A DNA stretch of 64,000 bases, from positions 60,971-124,970 of the forward strand of contig NZ_KB908326.1 in assembly GCF_000382385.1 (NCBI RefSeq), in the 5' to 3' direction. The translations under genes were made by a program, and so were the position numbers. The notes below the pieces were generated by a model, which was given only the letters and a program-made list of their open reading frames with translations, was not told the origin of the DNA and did no database searches. Below, piece by piece: positions 36,648 to 46,800 of this stretch (its first letter is position 1; the number at the start of each line of letters is the position of its first letter). The stretch comes from Segatella maculosa DSM 19339 = JCM 15638 (GTDB lineage Bacteria > Bacteroidota > Bacteroidia > Bacteroidales > Bacteroidaceae).

Positions 36648-37232
36648 ATGAAAATAGAAATGCCAACGTTGCCTTATGCAACCAATGCTTTGGAGCCGGT
36701 TATCAGTGAACAGACCATCAATTTCCACTACGGAAAGCACCTGCAGAACTATGTGAACACGCTGACTTCGCTGGTGAAAGACACCGAATGGGCCGACAAG
36801 AGCGTGGAAGACATCGTGAAAGGAGCACCCGATGGGCCGCTTTTCAACAATGCCGGACAGGTTTTGAACCATGCGCTCTACTTCTCTCAGTTCCGTTCGC
36901 CACGCCAAAACAATCAGCCTGAAGGCCGTTTGCTGGAAGCCATCAACACTTCGTTCGGCAGTTTCGAGAACTTCAAGGCACAATTCACGCAGGCTGCGAC
37001 GACACTCTTCGGCTCTGGCTGGGCATGGCTCGCACAACAGGAAGACGGAAAGCTTGTCATTACGAAAGAAGCTAACGGAGGAAACCCTGTTCGCCAAGGC
37101 TTGAAGCCCATCTACGGACTTGATGTTTGGGAGCACGCTTACTATTTGGACTTCCAAAACCGCCGTGCCGACCATATTGCGGCAAGTTGGGACATCGCCG
37201 ATTGGGACGTCGTTGCCGGAAGGTTGCACTAA
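36648..37232 (+). CDS. sodB: superoxide dismutase, Fe/Mn family
   Basis: 194 residues from the ATG at 36648, which starts the conserved IEMPTLPYATNALEPVIS. Metal ligands are in FHYGKHLQNYVNT (His), LNHALYF (His) and LDVWEHAYYLDFQNRRADHI (Asp, His). It removes superoxide. The metal (Fe, Mn or either) cannot be fixed with certainty from sequence alone. The palindrome at 36513 suggests regulated expression, and a terminator follows at 37284. Confidence 0.95.
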   Translation: MKIEMPTLPYATNALEPVISEQTINFHYGKHLQNYVNTLTSLVKDTEWADKSVEDIVKGAPDGPLFNNAGQVLNHALYFSQFRSPRQNNQPEGRLLEAINTSFGSFENFKAQFTQAATTLFGSGWAWLAQQEDGKLVITKEANGGNPVRQGLKPIYGLDVWEHAYYLDFQNRRADHIAASWDIADWDVVAGRLH

Positions 37233-37283
37233 GACTAGCCGCCATAAAGGTAAGAAAAACAAACTACACAGGATAACATACAC

Positions 37284-37321
37284 GACAAAGGAAGCTAGCT
37301 ATAAGGCCTGCTTCCTTTGTC
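37284..37321 (+). terminator. intrinsic terminator after sodB
   Basis: GACAAAGGAAGC and GCTTCCTTTGTC are perfect 12-bp arms with a 14-nt loop; a T-rich stretch is part of the second arm and continues after it. Confidence 0.8.
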
Positions 37322-37486
37322 TTTGTATCCCCATAGAGGTCTCATCTAACCGATAGGTCGCATGATTTCTGTCGGAATTTGATGGATATTGGGAAAAAAT
37401 CCGTAAGTTTGCAGGGAGAAGAATACGGGCGGTAAGCAGAGAACAATGCAGCCCCGACCTCTTCAAACAAGCAAAAACAGAATGCA

Positions 37487-37873
37487 ATGACAAGGATTGA
37501 GCATTTGGCAATGTATGTTGAAGACCTCGAAAAAGCAAGGGATTTCTTCGTCAACTACTTCGGTGCAGCCTGCAATGACGGCTACCATAACCCGAAAACC
37601 GACTTTCGTTCCTACTTCATTTCATTCGAAGGCGGGACAAGATTGGAGCTCATGAACAAGCCAACCATTGAGATTAATCACCGAAAGCGGGAAGTTACGG
37701 GCTATATCCACGTGGCCTTGAGCGTGGGAAGCAGGAAGAAAGTGGACGAACTGACTGCCCGACTGCGCACAGATGGCTATGAAATCGTTTCCGGACCACG
37801 CATCACGGGCGACGGCTACTATGAAAGTTGCATCGAAGGTTTCGAAGGTAACCTGATAGAAATAACGGAATAG
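37487..37873 (+). CDS. VOC (glyoxalase/bleomycin-resistance fold) protein
   Basis: 128 residues. Two beta-alpha-beta-beta-beta units of the vicinal oxygen chelate fold: TRIEHLAMYVEDLEKARDFF with the first metal His, GGTRLELMNKP with a Glu, YIHVALSVGSRKKVDEL with the second His, and FEGNLIEITE at the end with the last Glu. A metal-dependent lyase, isomerase or binding role is possible; substrate unknown. It heads a run of four + strand genes to 40.7 kb. Confidence 0.87.
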   Translation: MTRIEHLAMYVEDLEKARDFFVNYFGAACNDGYHNPKTDFRSYFISFEGGTRLELMNKPTIEINHRKREVTGYIHVALSVGSRKKVDELTARLRTDGYEIVSGPRITGDGYYESCIEGFEGNLIEITE

Positions 37874-37908
37874 CCTCGTAAAGGTACTTGCATATCGACC
37901 GTGAAACC

Positions 37909-38349
37909 ATGTTCAGAGACTTGCTGACACACATCTTCAGATTATTTTTCGTGCACATTGGTGCCTGTTTGCGCTGGCTGTATCACGAAATCAAGGGGAG
38001 AGAGCGTTACAGCTACCATGCTTTCATCACTGATTCTCCATTGCTCGACGGTGTCAAAAAGCCTTATCAAGAGGCTTTTGAAGACTGGAAACGGCAGCAG
38101 AACGAAAGAAATACTCGGGCTACAACGCTGCTTAATGCCCGCCAACAACGGATTTTCAATACACTGAAAGCCGAAGGTTACGGTCGGGAAGAGGCCATCG
38201 AGGCCATGATTTCGGCCGGAGACATCACGCTGACAGACACGGATGTCTTCCCTCGGAACCCCGAATACTTCACCAACCGCAGCCTCAATGCCCTCATCGG
38301 CCTACTGTTCTGCCTGATAATCGTCGTGTTTTACTGTTATATCTGTTAA
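37909..38349 (+). CDS. small membrane protein of unknown function
   Basis: 146 residues from the ATG at 37909. A hydrophobic N-terminal segment (LLTHIFRLFFVHIGACLRWL) and a strongly hydrophobic C terminus (ALIGLLFCLIIVVFYCYIC) flank a charged helical middle containing KKPYQEAFEDWKRQQNERNT. No known family recognised. It starts 35 bp after the VOC gene and ends 9 bp before the short-chain dehydrogenase, so it likely belongs to the same operon. Confidence 0.7.
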   Translation: MFRDLLTHIFRLFFVHIGACLRWLYHEIKGRERYSYHAFITDSPLLDGVKKPYQEAFEDWKRQQNERNTRATTLLNARQQRIFNTLKAEGYGREEAIEAMISAGDITLTDTDVFPRNPEYFTNRSLNALIGLLFCLIIVVFYCYIC

Positions 38350-38358
38350 GAAAAAGCC

Positions 38359-39183
38359 ATGTCTCTACTGTCTTCTATCCTTTATCCTGCGCCCCGTTTG
38401 CATGAAAGCCGACTGAAAAACCGGTTCAACGGCCGGTGGGTGGTCGTCACGGGAGCCTCACATGGCATCGGTGAAGCCTTGGTTCGAAGGCTGATGCACT
38501 GTGGGGCTAATCTCTATTTGCTGGCAAGAAGCGAGCCCGAATTGCAGGAGCTGTGTCGCGAAGCACGTGCGATGGGTTGCCGTGCAAGCTACCGTTGCGT
38601 CGATTTACGCGACAGATTGGCATTGAATTCTGTGTGCGGTGACTTGGCAAAAACGCTGCCATCGGTGGACTTTCTCTTCTGTAATGCGGGCAAATCCATC
38701 TGCCGCAGCCTTGTAGATGCAACCGACCGGCTGCACGATTTCGACCGGACAATGGACCTGAACTACCGTTCCATGGTGGCATTATCGCTCACTTTACTGC
38801 CTGCTTTGCGCCGAACTGGCGGCCAACTTGTCTACACTTCGTCGGTCAGTAGCCTTTATCCTCCGGCCCCAAAGTGGTCAGCTTACCATGCTTCCAAGTG
38901 CGCTTCTAACGTTTGGTGCCGCACAGCTGCGTGCGAATGGCATTCACTTGGCATCGGTGTCCACGTGGCCTATCTGCCTTTGGTGCGCACGCCAATGTCG
39001 CAAGTCAACCCAAACTACCACGCACTTCCGGCTTATTCGGCCCACGATGCCGCCGGAATCCTGTTGCGATTGGCCTTGAGTAATCGCTTTGCCTACAAGC
39101 CGTGGTGGGCCTGGGTGACTGCTCCTGTGGCCTCGTTCCTTGCACCTTTCGTTCGATTCTTTTATCAAAAAGCCGCCCGATGA
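38359..39183 (+). CDS. short-chain dehydrogenase/reductase
   Basis: 274 residues. NAD(P) site VVVTGASHGIGEALVRRL, NAG motif FLFCNAGKS, catalytic Ser in LVYTSSVSSLYPPAPKWSAY with the Tyr-x3-Lys of SAYHASK. The C terminus (KPWWAWVTAPVASFLAPFVR) is hydrophobic and may attach to the membrane, as in reductases of long-chain ketones or sphingoid bases. It overlaps the acyl-AMP ligase gene by 4 bp, which suggests action on the same lipid or acyl substrate; that is inference. Confidence 0.87.
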   Translation: MSLLSSILYPAPRLHESRLKNRFNGRWVVVTGASHGIGEALVRRLMHCGANLYLLARSEPELQELCREARAMGCRASYRCVDLRDRLALNSVCGDLAKTLPSVDFLFCNAGKSICRSLVDATDRLHDFDRTMDLNYRSMVALSLTLLPALRRTGGQLVYTSSVSSLYPPAPKWSAYHASKCASNVWCRTAACEWHSLGIGVHVAYLPLVRTPMSQVNPNYHALPAYSAHDAAGILLRLALSNRFAYKPWWAWVTAPVASFLAPFVRFFYQKAAR

Positions 39184-40673
39184 ACCTGTCTTTGCTCCGT
39201 TCCCTTGTGCGTTTGCATCTCATTACGCCGCGCGGCATCATGCGATTGCTGGATTGTCTGCTGCGCGAAGGCATCACGTTGATGGCCGTTCTCCGCTTTT
39301 CGGCTCGCTATCATGCGGCAGATTGCGCCTTGATTGCCGACGGTGAGCGCATCGATTACAAGGAGTTTTACCACCGAGCACGGTTGTTAGCCGGTATATT
39401 GTACGCTGATTACGGTTTGAAAAGCGGCGACCGTGTGGCCTTGCTGTGCCGCAATCACATGGCTTCGGCCTTGCTCCTGCCGGCCCTTTCACGCTTGGGC
39501 GTTCACGTGAAACTGCTGAACACCGACCTTGGAAGCCGACAATTGGCCCACCTGATGGCCCGTCCTTTCGCACTTTTCATCTATGATGAGGCCGAAAATA
39601 CAGCCATGTCGGTGCCCGATTCCTGTCCGAAAACATCGTGCGAAACGCTGATGAAGCGCATGAGAGTACAGCCGTCGACAGTCCGCATTCCCCTTCCTTA
39701 TATAAAAAGAGGTGGAGTCATCAGCGTGTTGACGGGCGGTTCGAGCGGCAACTACAAGGAGGCTGCCCGCCAAACCGGCATTTTTGCGTTCCTTTCTCCA
39801 TTCTTTTCGCTGCTTCAAGACGTCCATATTGACCGCTATCAGAGCGTGCTTTTGGTCCTTCCCTTCTATCATGGTTTCGGCTTGGCCACGTTGATTATCT
39901 CGCTTGTCATGGGCAAACGGATTTGTCTTTTGCGTCATTTCGATACGAATGTGCTTGATACGATAGCAAAAGAGCACATAGAGGTGATGCCAATCGTGCC
40001 GGCTATGCTCGCAAGATTGTGGCAATCGGAACATGCCGAGGCCCGGATGAAATCGCTGAAATGCCTCATCAGCGGGGGTGACAGGCTGGAAAAGCTGTTG
40101 GTTGAGAGGACTTCGGCGAGCTTGGGTGATGTGCTTTACAACCTTTACGGCACATCGGAAGCGGGCTTTTTCATGCTGGCTATGCCGCAAGAATTGCTTC
40201 GTGGTGATGAAGTTTCCATCGGAAGACCTATCCGCGGCATGCAATGTGCCGTCAGAGATGCCGACGATGAAGGCGTAGGAACGCTGTGGGTGAAGTGCAA
40301 ATGGGCCATGAACGGTCGGCAAAATCGCTGGCAATCGACGGGCGACCGCGTGTTTCAAGCACCCGACGGCCGTTATTTTCATCGCGGAAGAGCCGACAAA
40401 ATGGTGGTTTGTGGGGGCGAAAACGTCTATCCGGAGCATGTGGAAGCGTGTTTGAAAGCCCACCCTTCGATTGCCGAAGCACTGGTCTTTGCCGTTCCCG
40501 ACGCCCGTTTCGGCTCGGTACTTCACGCTCGGATAGAACCTCAAAAAGGGGCCGTGCTCACCGAAGACGCGTTGAAACAATGGCTGAAGCCACAGATTTC
40601 GCGGGCCGAAATGCCCCATCGCTTCATCTTTTCCCCCATAAAAATACTGTCAACGGGCAAGAAAAGCCGATGA
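39180..40673 (+). CDS. AMP-binding acyl-CoA synthetase-like ligase
   Basis: 497 residues from the ATG at 39180 (the frame extends upstream inside the dehydrogenase gene). ANL superfamily: phosphate loop VLTGGSSGNYKEAARQTG, A5 motif LYNLYGTSEAGF, A7-type STGDRVFQAPDGRY and A8 region HRGRADKMVVCGGENVYPEH, with the terminal Lys in ILSTGKKSR. It should activate a carboxylic acid as an acyl-adenylate and pass it to CoA or a carrier. The hydrophobic N-terminal part suggests a fatty acid. No carrier protein is adjacent. Confidence 0.88.
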   Translation: MNLSLLRSLVRLHLITPRGIMRLLDCLLREGITLMAVLRFSARYHAADCALIADGERIDYKEFYHRARLLAGILYADYGLKSGDRVALLCRNHMASALLLPALSRLGVHVKLLNTDLGSRQLAHLMARPFALFIYDEAENTAMSVPDSCPKTSCETLMKRMRVQPSTVRIPLPYIKRGGVISVLTGGSSGNYKEAARQTGIFAFLSPFFSLLQDVHIDRYQSVLLVLPFYHGFGLATLIISLVMGKRICLLRHFDTNVLDTIAKEHIEVMPIVPAMLARLWQSEHAEARMKSLKCLISGGDRLEKLLVERTSASLGDVLYNLYGTSEAGFFMLAMPQELLRGDEVSIGRPIRGMQCAVRDADDEGVGTLWVKCKWAMNGRQNRWQSTGDRVFQAPDGRYFHRGRADKMVVCGGENVYPEHVEACLKAHPSIAEALVFAVPDARFGSVLHARIEPQKGAVLTEDALKQWLKPQISRAEMPHRFIFSPIKILSTGKKSR

Positions 40674-40791
40674 AAAACGCCTGCCCTGAGCCGGCCGGAT
40701 TTCTTATTTTTGCTGTCTTCTCAGTTTGTTTGAGCAACAAACTCCTTGTCCTTATCGCTCAATTTCGGCCATTTTATGCCTAAACGTCCTT

Positions 40792-42165
40792 TTACCGTTT
40801 TACGCTTTTACCTTTTAACCTTTTCATAAGCCACCAAAATGCGGGGATAAGGAACAAATCTGCCATCACCCAAGCCACGGGATCGGCATAGCAAACGCCC
40901 GTCCAAGTCAACGCCGGCACCAACCAAAGGCTCACACCGCAGCGGGCTAACATCTCCATCACGCCGCTCATCATGCTCAAATTGCTGTAGCCGAGCCCTT
41001 GAATGCTGTAGCGTAGAATGACAAGAATGCCCAACGAAGGATAGAACCAGTTGGCGATGCGCATCAAAAGAGCGGCATTTGCAATCACTTCCTGCTCGCC
41101 GTTATTGACGAAAAGCATCATCATTTCGTCGGCAAATGGGTAGATGACGGCCACGGTCAGCACGAAATAGACGAGCATAACGAGCATGGCATCCTTCACA
41201 CCTGACTTGATTCGGTCGATACGACCAGCCCCGATGTTCTGTCCGCAATAGGTCGCCATGGCCACACCTATGTTCTCCAGCACGCAAGTAAAGAGGTATT
41301 TGATGCGCAAAGCAGCTGTGAATGAGGCCACATATACTGTACCAAGCGCGTTATTTGCACTCTGTAACATGATGATTCCAATGCCTGTTATCGAGAATTG
41401 TAGGCCCATTGGCACGCCATTATTCAAGAGAATGCTTATCCTTTTGTTGTCGAATTGTCGTTCATCTCCCTGTGGAACGAGCATCGGCATGTGGCGTCTG
41501 ATGAACCGATAGCACAGCCATGAGGCGAAAGCCTGACTGAGTAGCGTGGCTATTCCGGCCCCTTCGACACCCATTCCCAGCAGCAGAATGAGCACCACGT
41601 CAAGCAAAATGTTCACCAACGACGATACAATCAGGAAATAAAAAGGCTGCTTTGAATTGCCCAAAGCCCTGATTTGACCGGCATAAAGATTATAAGTTAT
41701 GGTGAAAGGAATGGCGCAAAACTGAAGGAAAAGGAACACATAAGCATCGTGAAAAATGTCATTCGGCGTGTTAACAAGCTGGAGAATCTTCTCGCAAAGC
41801 AGGCATGAAAGCAGCGTAATGACCACGGAAAACACCATGGCAATGCGCAAAGCATTGCTCACATAGCACCGCATTTTGTGGTAATCTCCAGCACCGAAGG
41901 CCTGAGCCACAGGAATTGCGAAGCCCGCACAGGCCCCGTTGCAGAAGCCCATGATGAGAAACATGATGCTACTTGAAGCACCTACGGCGGCCAAAGCGTT
42001 CACTCCAATCCACCGACCCACGATGGCTGCGTCGATAATCAGGTACATCTGTTGCAGCAGATAGCCCAAAATCAAGGGCACGGCAAACTTCAATATGGCG
42101 CGAGCAGGGGCACCTTCGGTCATATTTTCAATGTGGAGCGAGGATTGTTGCGTGTGAGAAGACAT
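40792..42165 (-). CDS. MATE family efflux transporter
   Basis: 457 residues from the ATG at 42165 (MSSHTQQSSLHIENMTEGAP); another in-frame ATG lies 14 codons in, and the frame also extends upstream. Twelve hydrophobic segments, with the MATE start MTEGAPARAILKFAVPLILG and the repeat-2 equivalent NGVPMGLQFSITGIGIIML. It exports cationic compounds using Na+ or H+. Substrate unknown. It is divergent from the ABC ATPase gene, and 188 bp separate them. Confidence 0.92.
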   Translation of the reverse strand: MSSHTQQSSLHIENMTEGAPARAILKFAVPLILGYLLQQMYLIIDAAIVGRWIGVNALAAVGASSSIMFLIMGFCNGACAGFAIPVAQAFGAGDYHKMRCYVSNALRIAMVFSVVITLLSCLLCEKILQLVNTPNDIFHDAYVFLFLQFCAIPFTITYNLYAGQIRALGNSKQPFYFLIVSSLVNILLDVVLILLLGMGVEGAGIATLLSQAFASWLCYRFIRRHMPMLVPQGDERQFDNKRISILLNNGVPMGLQFSITGIGIIMLQSANNALGTVYVASFTAALRIKYLFTCVLENIGVAMATYCGQNIGAGRIDRIKSGVKDAMLVMLVYFVLTVAVIYPFADEMMMLFVNNGEQEVIANAALLMRIANWFYPSLGILVILRYSIQGLGYSNLSMMSGVMEMLARCGVSLWLVPALTWTGVCYADPVAWVMADLFLIPAFWWLMKRLKGKSVKR

Positions 42166-42341
42166 ATGAGGGAATGTTGAATGCGAATTGTTGAATGTGG
42201 AATTGAATGAGTAACTCGTGTAGAATGAAGCATGTTCAATGAGCATTCAAATCATAAAGTTCAAAGTTCAAACGCCAAAGTTCAATGCTAAAAGCTTACG
42301 CTTTTCCTTTGCAAAATTATAAAAGATTATAGATAAAAGTG

Positions 42342-42349
42342 TATCTTTG
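42342..42349 (+). promoter_or_regulatory. -7 element very close to the ABC ATPase start
   Basis: TATCTTTG ends 4 bp before the ATG at 42354. With the start site expected a few bases after this element, the mRNA would be leaderless or nearly so. Confidence 0.55.
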
Positions 42350-42353
42350 CGGC

Positions 42354-43115
42354 ATGGAAACCGTCGTTTTGGAACATTTAACCATCGGATACACGGGAAA
42401 ACAGGTGGCAAGCGACTTGCAAGCGGCCCTTCAGGCGGGCGAGTTCACATGCCTGTTGGGCCCGAATGGCGTGGGAAAATCGACGCTCTTGCGCACGCTT
42501 TCGGGCTTTCTCCGCCCGCTCGAAGGCTGCGTTCGCCTCAATGGAAGGGACATTTCGAATCTCACGCCCCATGAACGTGCCGGGCAAATTGGCGTGGTGC
42601 TCACCACGAAACCCGATGCCGGACACATCACGGTGGCCGAGCTTGTGGGCATGGGACGCTATCCTTACACCGGGTTCTTCGGCACCTTGCGCAACCGCGA
42701 CCGCCGGATTGTCGACGAAGCCTTGGCATTGGTGGGCATAGAAACGTTGAAAACGCGGTTGATAGGCACGCTGAGCGACGGCGAACGGCAGAAGACCATG
42801 ATCGCAAAAGCACTGGCCCAGCAAACGCCGGTGATATTCCTTGACGAGCCGACGGCCTTTCTCGACTTCCCCAGTAAGGTGGAAACGATGCAGCTGTTGC
42901 GCCGTTTGGCCCACGAACTCCATAAGACAATCCTCCTTTCCACGCACGATATCGAACAGGCTTTGCAGGTTTCCGACCGCCTTTGGCTCATGGATAGCGG
43001 TGCACTCCACGTGGGATCGCCGCGCCAACTGGCTGCCGACGGTTCGCTATCGCGTTTCATTCAGCGCGGCAACATACGCTTCGATGCCGACAACCTGCGT
43101 GTGTTCATCACATAG
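42354..43115 (+). CDS. FecE/BtuD-type ABC transporter ATP-binding protein, without adjacent permease
   Basis: 253 residues. Walker A LLGPNGVGKSTLLRTLSG, Q-loop in GVVLTTKPDAGHIT, the degenerate signature LSDGERQKTMIAKALAQ, Walker B VIFLDEPTAFLD and the switch His in LLSTHDIEQAL. The profile is that of ATPases of iron-siderophore, heme or cobalamin importers. No permease or binding protein gene lies next to it in the window, so its partner must be elsewhere. Divergent neighbour is the MATE gene. Confidence 0.9.
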   Translation: METVVLEHLTIGYTGKQVASDLQAALQAGEFTCLLGPNGVGKSTLLRTLSGFLRPLEGCVRLNGRDISNLTPHERAGQIGVVLTTKPDAGHITVAELVGMGRYPYTGFFGTLRNRDRRIVDEALALVGIETLKTRLIGTLSDGERQKTMIAKALAQQTPVIFLDEPTAFLDFPSKVETMQLLRRLAHELHKTILLSTHDIEQALQVSDRLWLMDSGALHVGSPRQLAADGSLSRFIQRGNIRFDADNLRVFIT

Positions 43116-43327
43116 AAACGCCTCGCTGAAGGCTGTGAGACGCTCAATGGCGATATGCCCCCTTATATCTTCACGGACAAAAGAGCAGCACACTCAAGTA
43201 AGTTCGATACGTTGATGCCGATGAAATCTTATATCTCTACGGATAAAAACACTGCCCTGAAAAGCAACCCTAAAGATCTTATTTTCCGCCTCCGCCCACC
43301 CCGTTTTTCCGTTTCAGCCGTTTCGGT

Positions 43328-43416
43328 TTTCAATCTCAGTCATTTCGCCGTGCAATCTCAGCCATTTTGTGCGGTGAAATGGGCCATATTGCACGACAAA
43401 ATGGCTGAGATTGAAA
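43328..43416. repeat. family 2 palindromic short-unit array
   Basis: Outer arms TTTCAATCTCAGTCAT and ATGGCTGAGATTGAAA differ at one base. Inner units GCAATCTCAGCCATTTTGTG and GCACGACAAAATGGCTGAGA repeat the motif. Closely related to the array at 30931. It lies in the gene-free stretch 43116-43892. Confidence 0.9.
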
Positions 43417-43452
43417 CGCAAGGTCCAAGTCGTTGATTATCAATATGAAGCA

Positions 43453-43568
43453 TGTAGGGACGCACGGTCCGTGCGTCCGCCCACGTTTTAGTTAACAGTG
43501 AACGAGTAAACAAATTGGCAAGTTGATTGTTCCGCGCAGAACGGACGTACGAACCGTGCGTCCCTATA
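43453..43568. repeat. REP/BIME-like module (116 bp)
   Basis: TGTAGGGACGCACGG left arm, spacer TTTTAGTTAACAGTGAACGA / GTAAACAAATTGGCAAGTTG, right arm ending GTGCGTCCCTATA. Length and spacer match the modules of the array at 31041 rather than those at 4626, so this module and that array share ancestry. Confidence 0.92.
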
Positions 43569-43610
43569 TGCCTTCTTGTCTGCAAATTATTTTTAATACA
43601 GCAAATCCTA

Positions 43611-43688
43611 AAGGTCAATGTTCAAAGTTCAAAGTTCAAAGTCAGTAAATCCTAAAGTTCAAAGTTCAAAATTCAAAGTTCAAAGTCA
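43611..43688. repeat. TTCAAAG heptad repeats
   Basis: About eight direct copies of (A)AAGTTC or TTCAAAG around two copies of AATCCTAAAG. Similar heptads occur at 42255-42285 and, as a perfect palindrome, at 59572-59613. The interval 43689-43892 to the SusC gene holds a possible -7 element TAATTTTG at 43842-43849 and no other gene. Confidence 0.75.
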
Positions 43689-43892
43689 ACGTCCCTACAT
43701 CGTTACGCATGTATGTTTCATGGCAAAGCAATGGGCATTGGTTTCCGACATACGGTGCATTTCCGGACACAATCATGTGTTTTTTGTACGATATTAGAAT
43801 GTTTTTGTATTATTCTGCCATGAACAACGGGCCGATTTCCCTAATTTTGTCATTCAAAGTTGAACAATTATACAACCTTTTCAGATTAAGAC

Positions 43893-46800
43893 ATGAATCG
43901 TTTAAGGAAAAACATTACGAAAAAACGCATATTGTCGCTCCTCATGATGTTCACATCGGTGGCGATTTGTGCACAAACTAAACTCTCAGGTGTAGTGAAA
44001 GACAACACTGGCGAAGCGATGCCGGGAGTCAGTGTGGTGATAAAAGGCACGAATATCGGTACGGTTACCGACCTGAGCGGAGCCTTTAGCCTGCAGACTG
44101 ACCGCAAAGAAGCCGTGCTTTCTTTCTCATTCTTGGGCTTTGTTACGCAGGAATTGAAGGCCCAACCGGGCAAGTTGATGACCGTGACCCTGCTGGAAGA
44201 CAACAAAAGTCTCGAGGAAGTGGTGGTCATCGGCTATCAGGAAGTGAGGAAACGTGACCTGACCGGGTCTGTTTCCAAGGCCGATGTGGGGGCGCTTATC
44301 AGCACACCTGTGTCGTCATTCGACCAGACATTGGGAGGCCGTTTGGCTGGAGTTAACGTGTCGTCTAACGAAGGTATGCCCGGAGGAACAATGAACATCG
44401 TTATCCGAGGCAACAATTCGCTGACGCAAGAGAACTCACCTTTGTATGTCATCGACGGCTTTCCGGTAGAGGATGCGAGTATTGCAGGGTCTATCAATCC
44501 GTCGGATATCGCTTCGATTGACGTGCTGAAAGACGCTTCGGCCACGGCAATTTACGGTGCACGTGGGGCAAACGGCGTTATCATCATCACCACAAAGAAC
44601 GGCCAAATCGGCCAACCTAAGGTGAATTATGACGGAAGTATGGGTTGGCAAACGGTGACCCGGAAGATTCCAATGATGAATGCTTACGACTTTGTTTCGC
44701 TGCAAAAGGAGATGTATTCAAAGACTGTTGACGACACCTACCTGTCTCTTCACGACGGAAAGCAGTGGACTTTGGACGATTATCGGAACATTCCGCAATA
44801 CGATTGGCAGGACATGATCTTCAGAACTGCCCCATTACAGAACCATAATGTGAGTCTCACGGGGGGCAACGAGGGCGTGCGCTACACGGCATCCGTGTCG
44901 TATTACGACCAAGACGGCGTGGTGTTGAACTCCAACTACAACCGTTTACAGGGCCGATTGGGCACGACTATCAACCATAAGAAGTGGAGAGTGAACCTCA
45001 ACCTCAACTATTCTCAGGCCCGACGCATGGGACAATCGCCCTCGGCCTCGTCTCATTCGGGCATGAACAACCTCTTCTACAGCGTGTGGGGCTACCGTCC
45101 TGTGACGCAACCCGGCCTGCCTTTGCAGTCGTTGGTGGAGAATGCGACAGACGACGACGTCAACAATACGACCGATTATCGCTTCAATCCCATCATGTCG
45201 TTGAACAACGAATACAACAAACAAACGACAACTTACTTGCAATTCAATGGTTTTGTGGAATACAAACTGACGAAAGAACTGCGCTTGAAAGTGTCGGGTG
45301 GCTACACAGATACACGCTTTGACAACGACATGTTCAACAATTCAAAGACCCGATATGGCGGCCGTACGTCGATTGAGAAGGTGAATGCGCAGGTCATTCG
45401 CACCAAGCGTGCCACATGGTTGAATGAGAATACGCTGACATGGCAGACCAATTTCAACAAGCGTCACTATCTGAATGCGCTGTTGGGTTTCTCACTTCAG
45501 AACTCAGACTATGAATATTATCGCTTCAAGACCATTCGCATACCGAACGAAAGCCTTGGAATGGCCGGCATGAGCGATGGAACACCGACGGTGACCCGGT
45601 CGGATAAGGCCTCTTGGGCCATGATGTCTTACTTCGGTCGCGCCAATTACAACTACAAATCAAAATACTATGCCACCGCAACAATGCGTGCCGATGGTAG
45701 CTCAAAGTTCAGAGGAAAGAACCGTTTTGGCTACTTTCCCTCTGGATCTTTGGCGTGGAACGTCACTGAAGAGAAGTTTATGAAGCCCTTACGCAGTACG
45801 ATGAACAGCGGAAAATTACGCTTGAGTTGGGGTCTGACGGGTAATAATCGCGTGGGAGAATACGACACCTATGGGCTTTACCAGCTGCTCAAGGACCGCG
45901 AAGGCGACCTCGTTTCGCTCGGAAGTGTCCCAAGTGGCGTCTTTCCTTTCAACAACGACAACACCAATGTGGGCATGGTTCCGACCTCAATCCCCAACAA
46001 AGACTTGAGATGGGAGACCACAGAGCAATGGAACTTGGGCTTCGATCTTGGCTTCTTCAACGACCGTATCGGGCTGACGGTAGACCTTTACAGCAAGACA
46101 ACACGCGATTTACTGTTGGTATCGAGCCTTCCTTTGTCTTCAGGTTTCGTCAGTGCGACGAAGAATGTGGGCAAGGTTCGCAATCAAGGTTTGGAAATCA
46201 CGTTGAATACCACCAACATCAAGACCAAGAATTTTGAGTGGACAACGAACTTCAACATTGCTTTCAACCGCAATAAAGTGCTGGCATTGGCAGACAATCA
46301 GACGGCACTGCTCACCGCAGCACAGTTCGATCAGAACTTCAACACGCAGAGTAGCTACATCGCAAAGGTAGGACATTCGATGGGAACCATGTATGGTTAC
46401 ATCTATGAAGGGACTTATAAGTATGAGGATTTCAATAAGTCGGGCGACAGTTATACGCTGAAATCGAACGTTCCTCACTTTGCTTCAGAGGCCAATACAC
46501 AGCCCGGTATGCCGAAATATCGCGATGTGAACGGCGATGGTGTCATCGATTCGAATGACTGTACGACAATCGGTAACGGACTTCCCAAGCATATCGGCGG
46601 CTTTACCAACAACTTCTACTATGGTGATTTCGACCTCAGCGTGTTCTTCCAGTGGTCATATGGCAACGATATATTGAATGCCAACCGGCTGATGTTCGAG
46701 AGTTCGTGGAACAAAGCCCGTGAACTGAACCAGTATGCCAGCTACGCTGAGCGCTGGACGGTGGACAATCCGACGAGCAATATTCCAAGGGCTACGTCCT

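Noticed and set aside
39489..40619. 376-codon minus-strand ORF opposite the acyl-AMP ligase
   Set aside because: Long only because of codon bias in the sense gene, which has all its motifs; no domain seen in the antisense frame.
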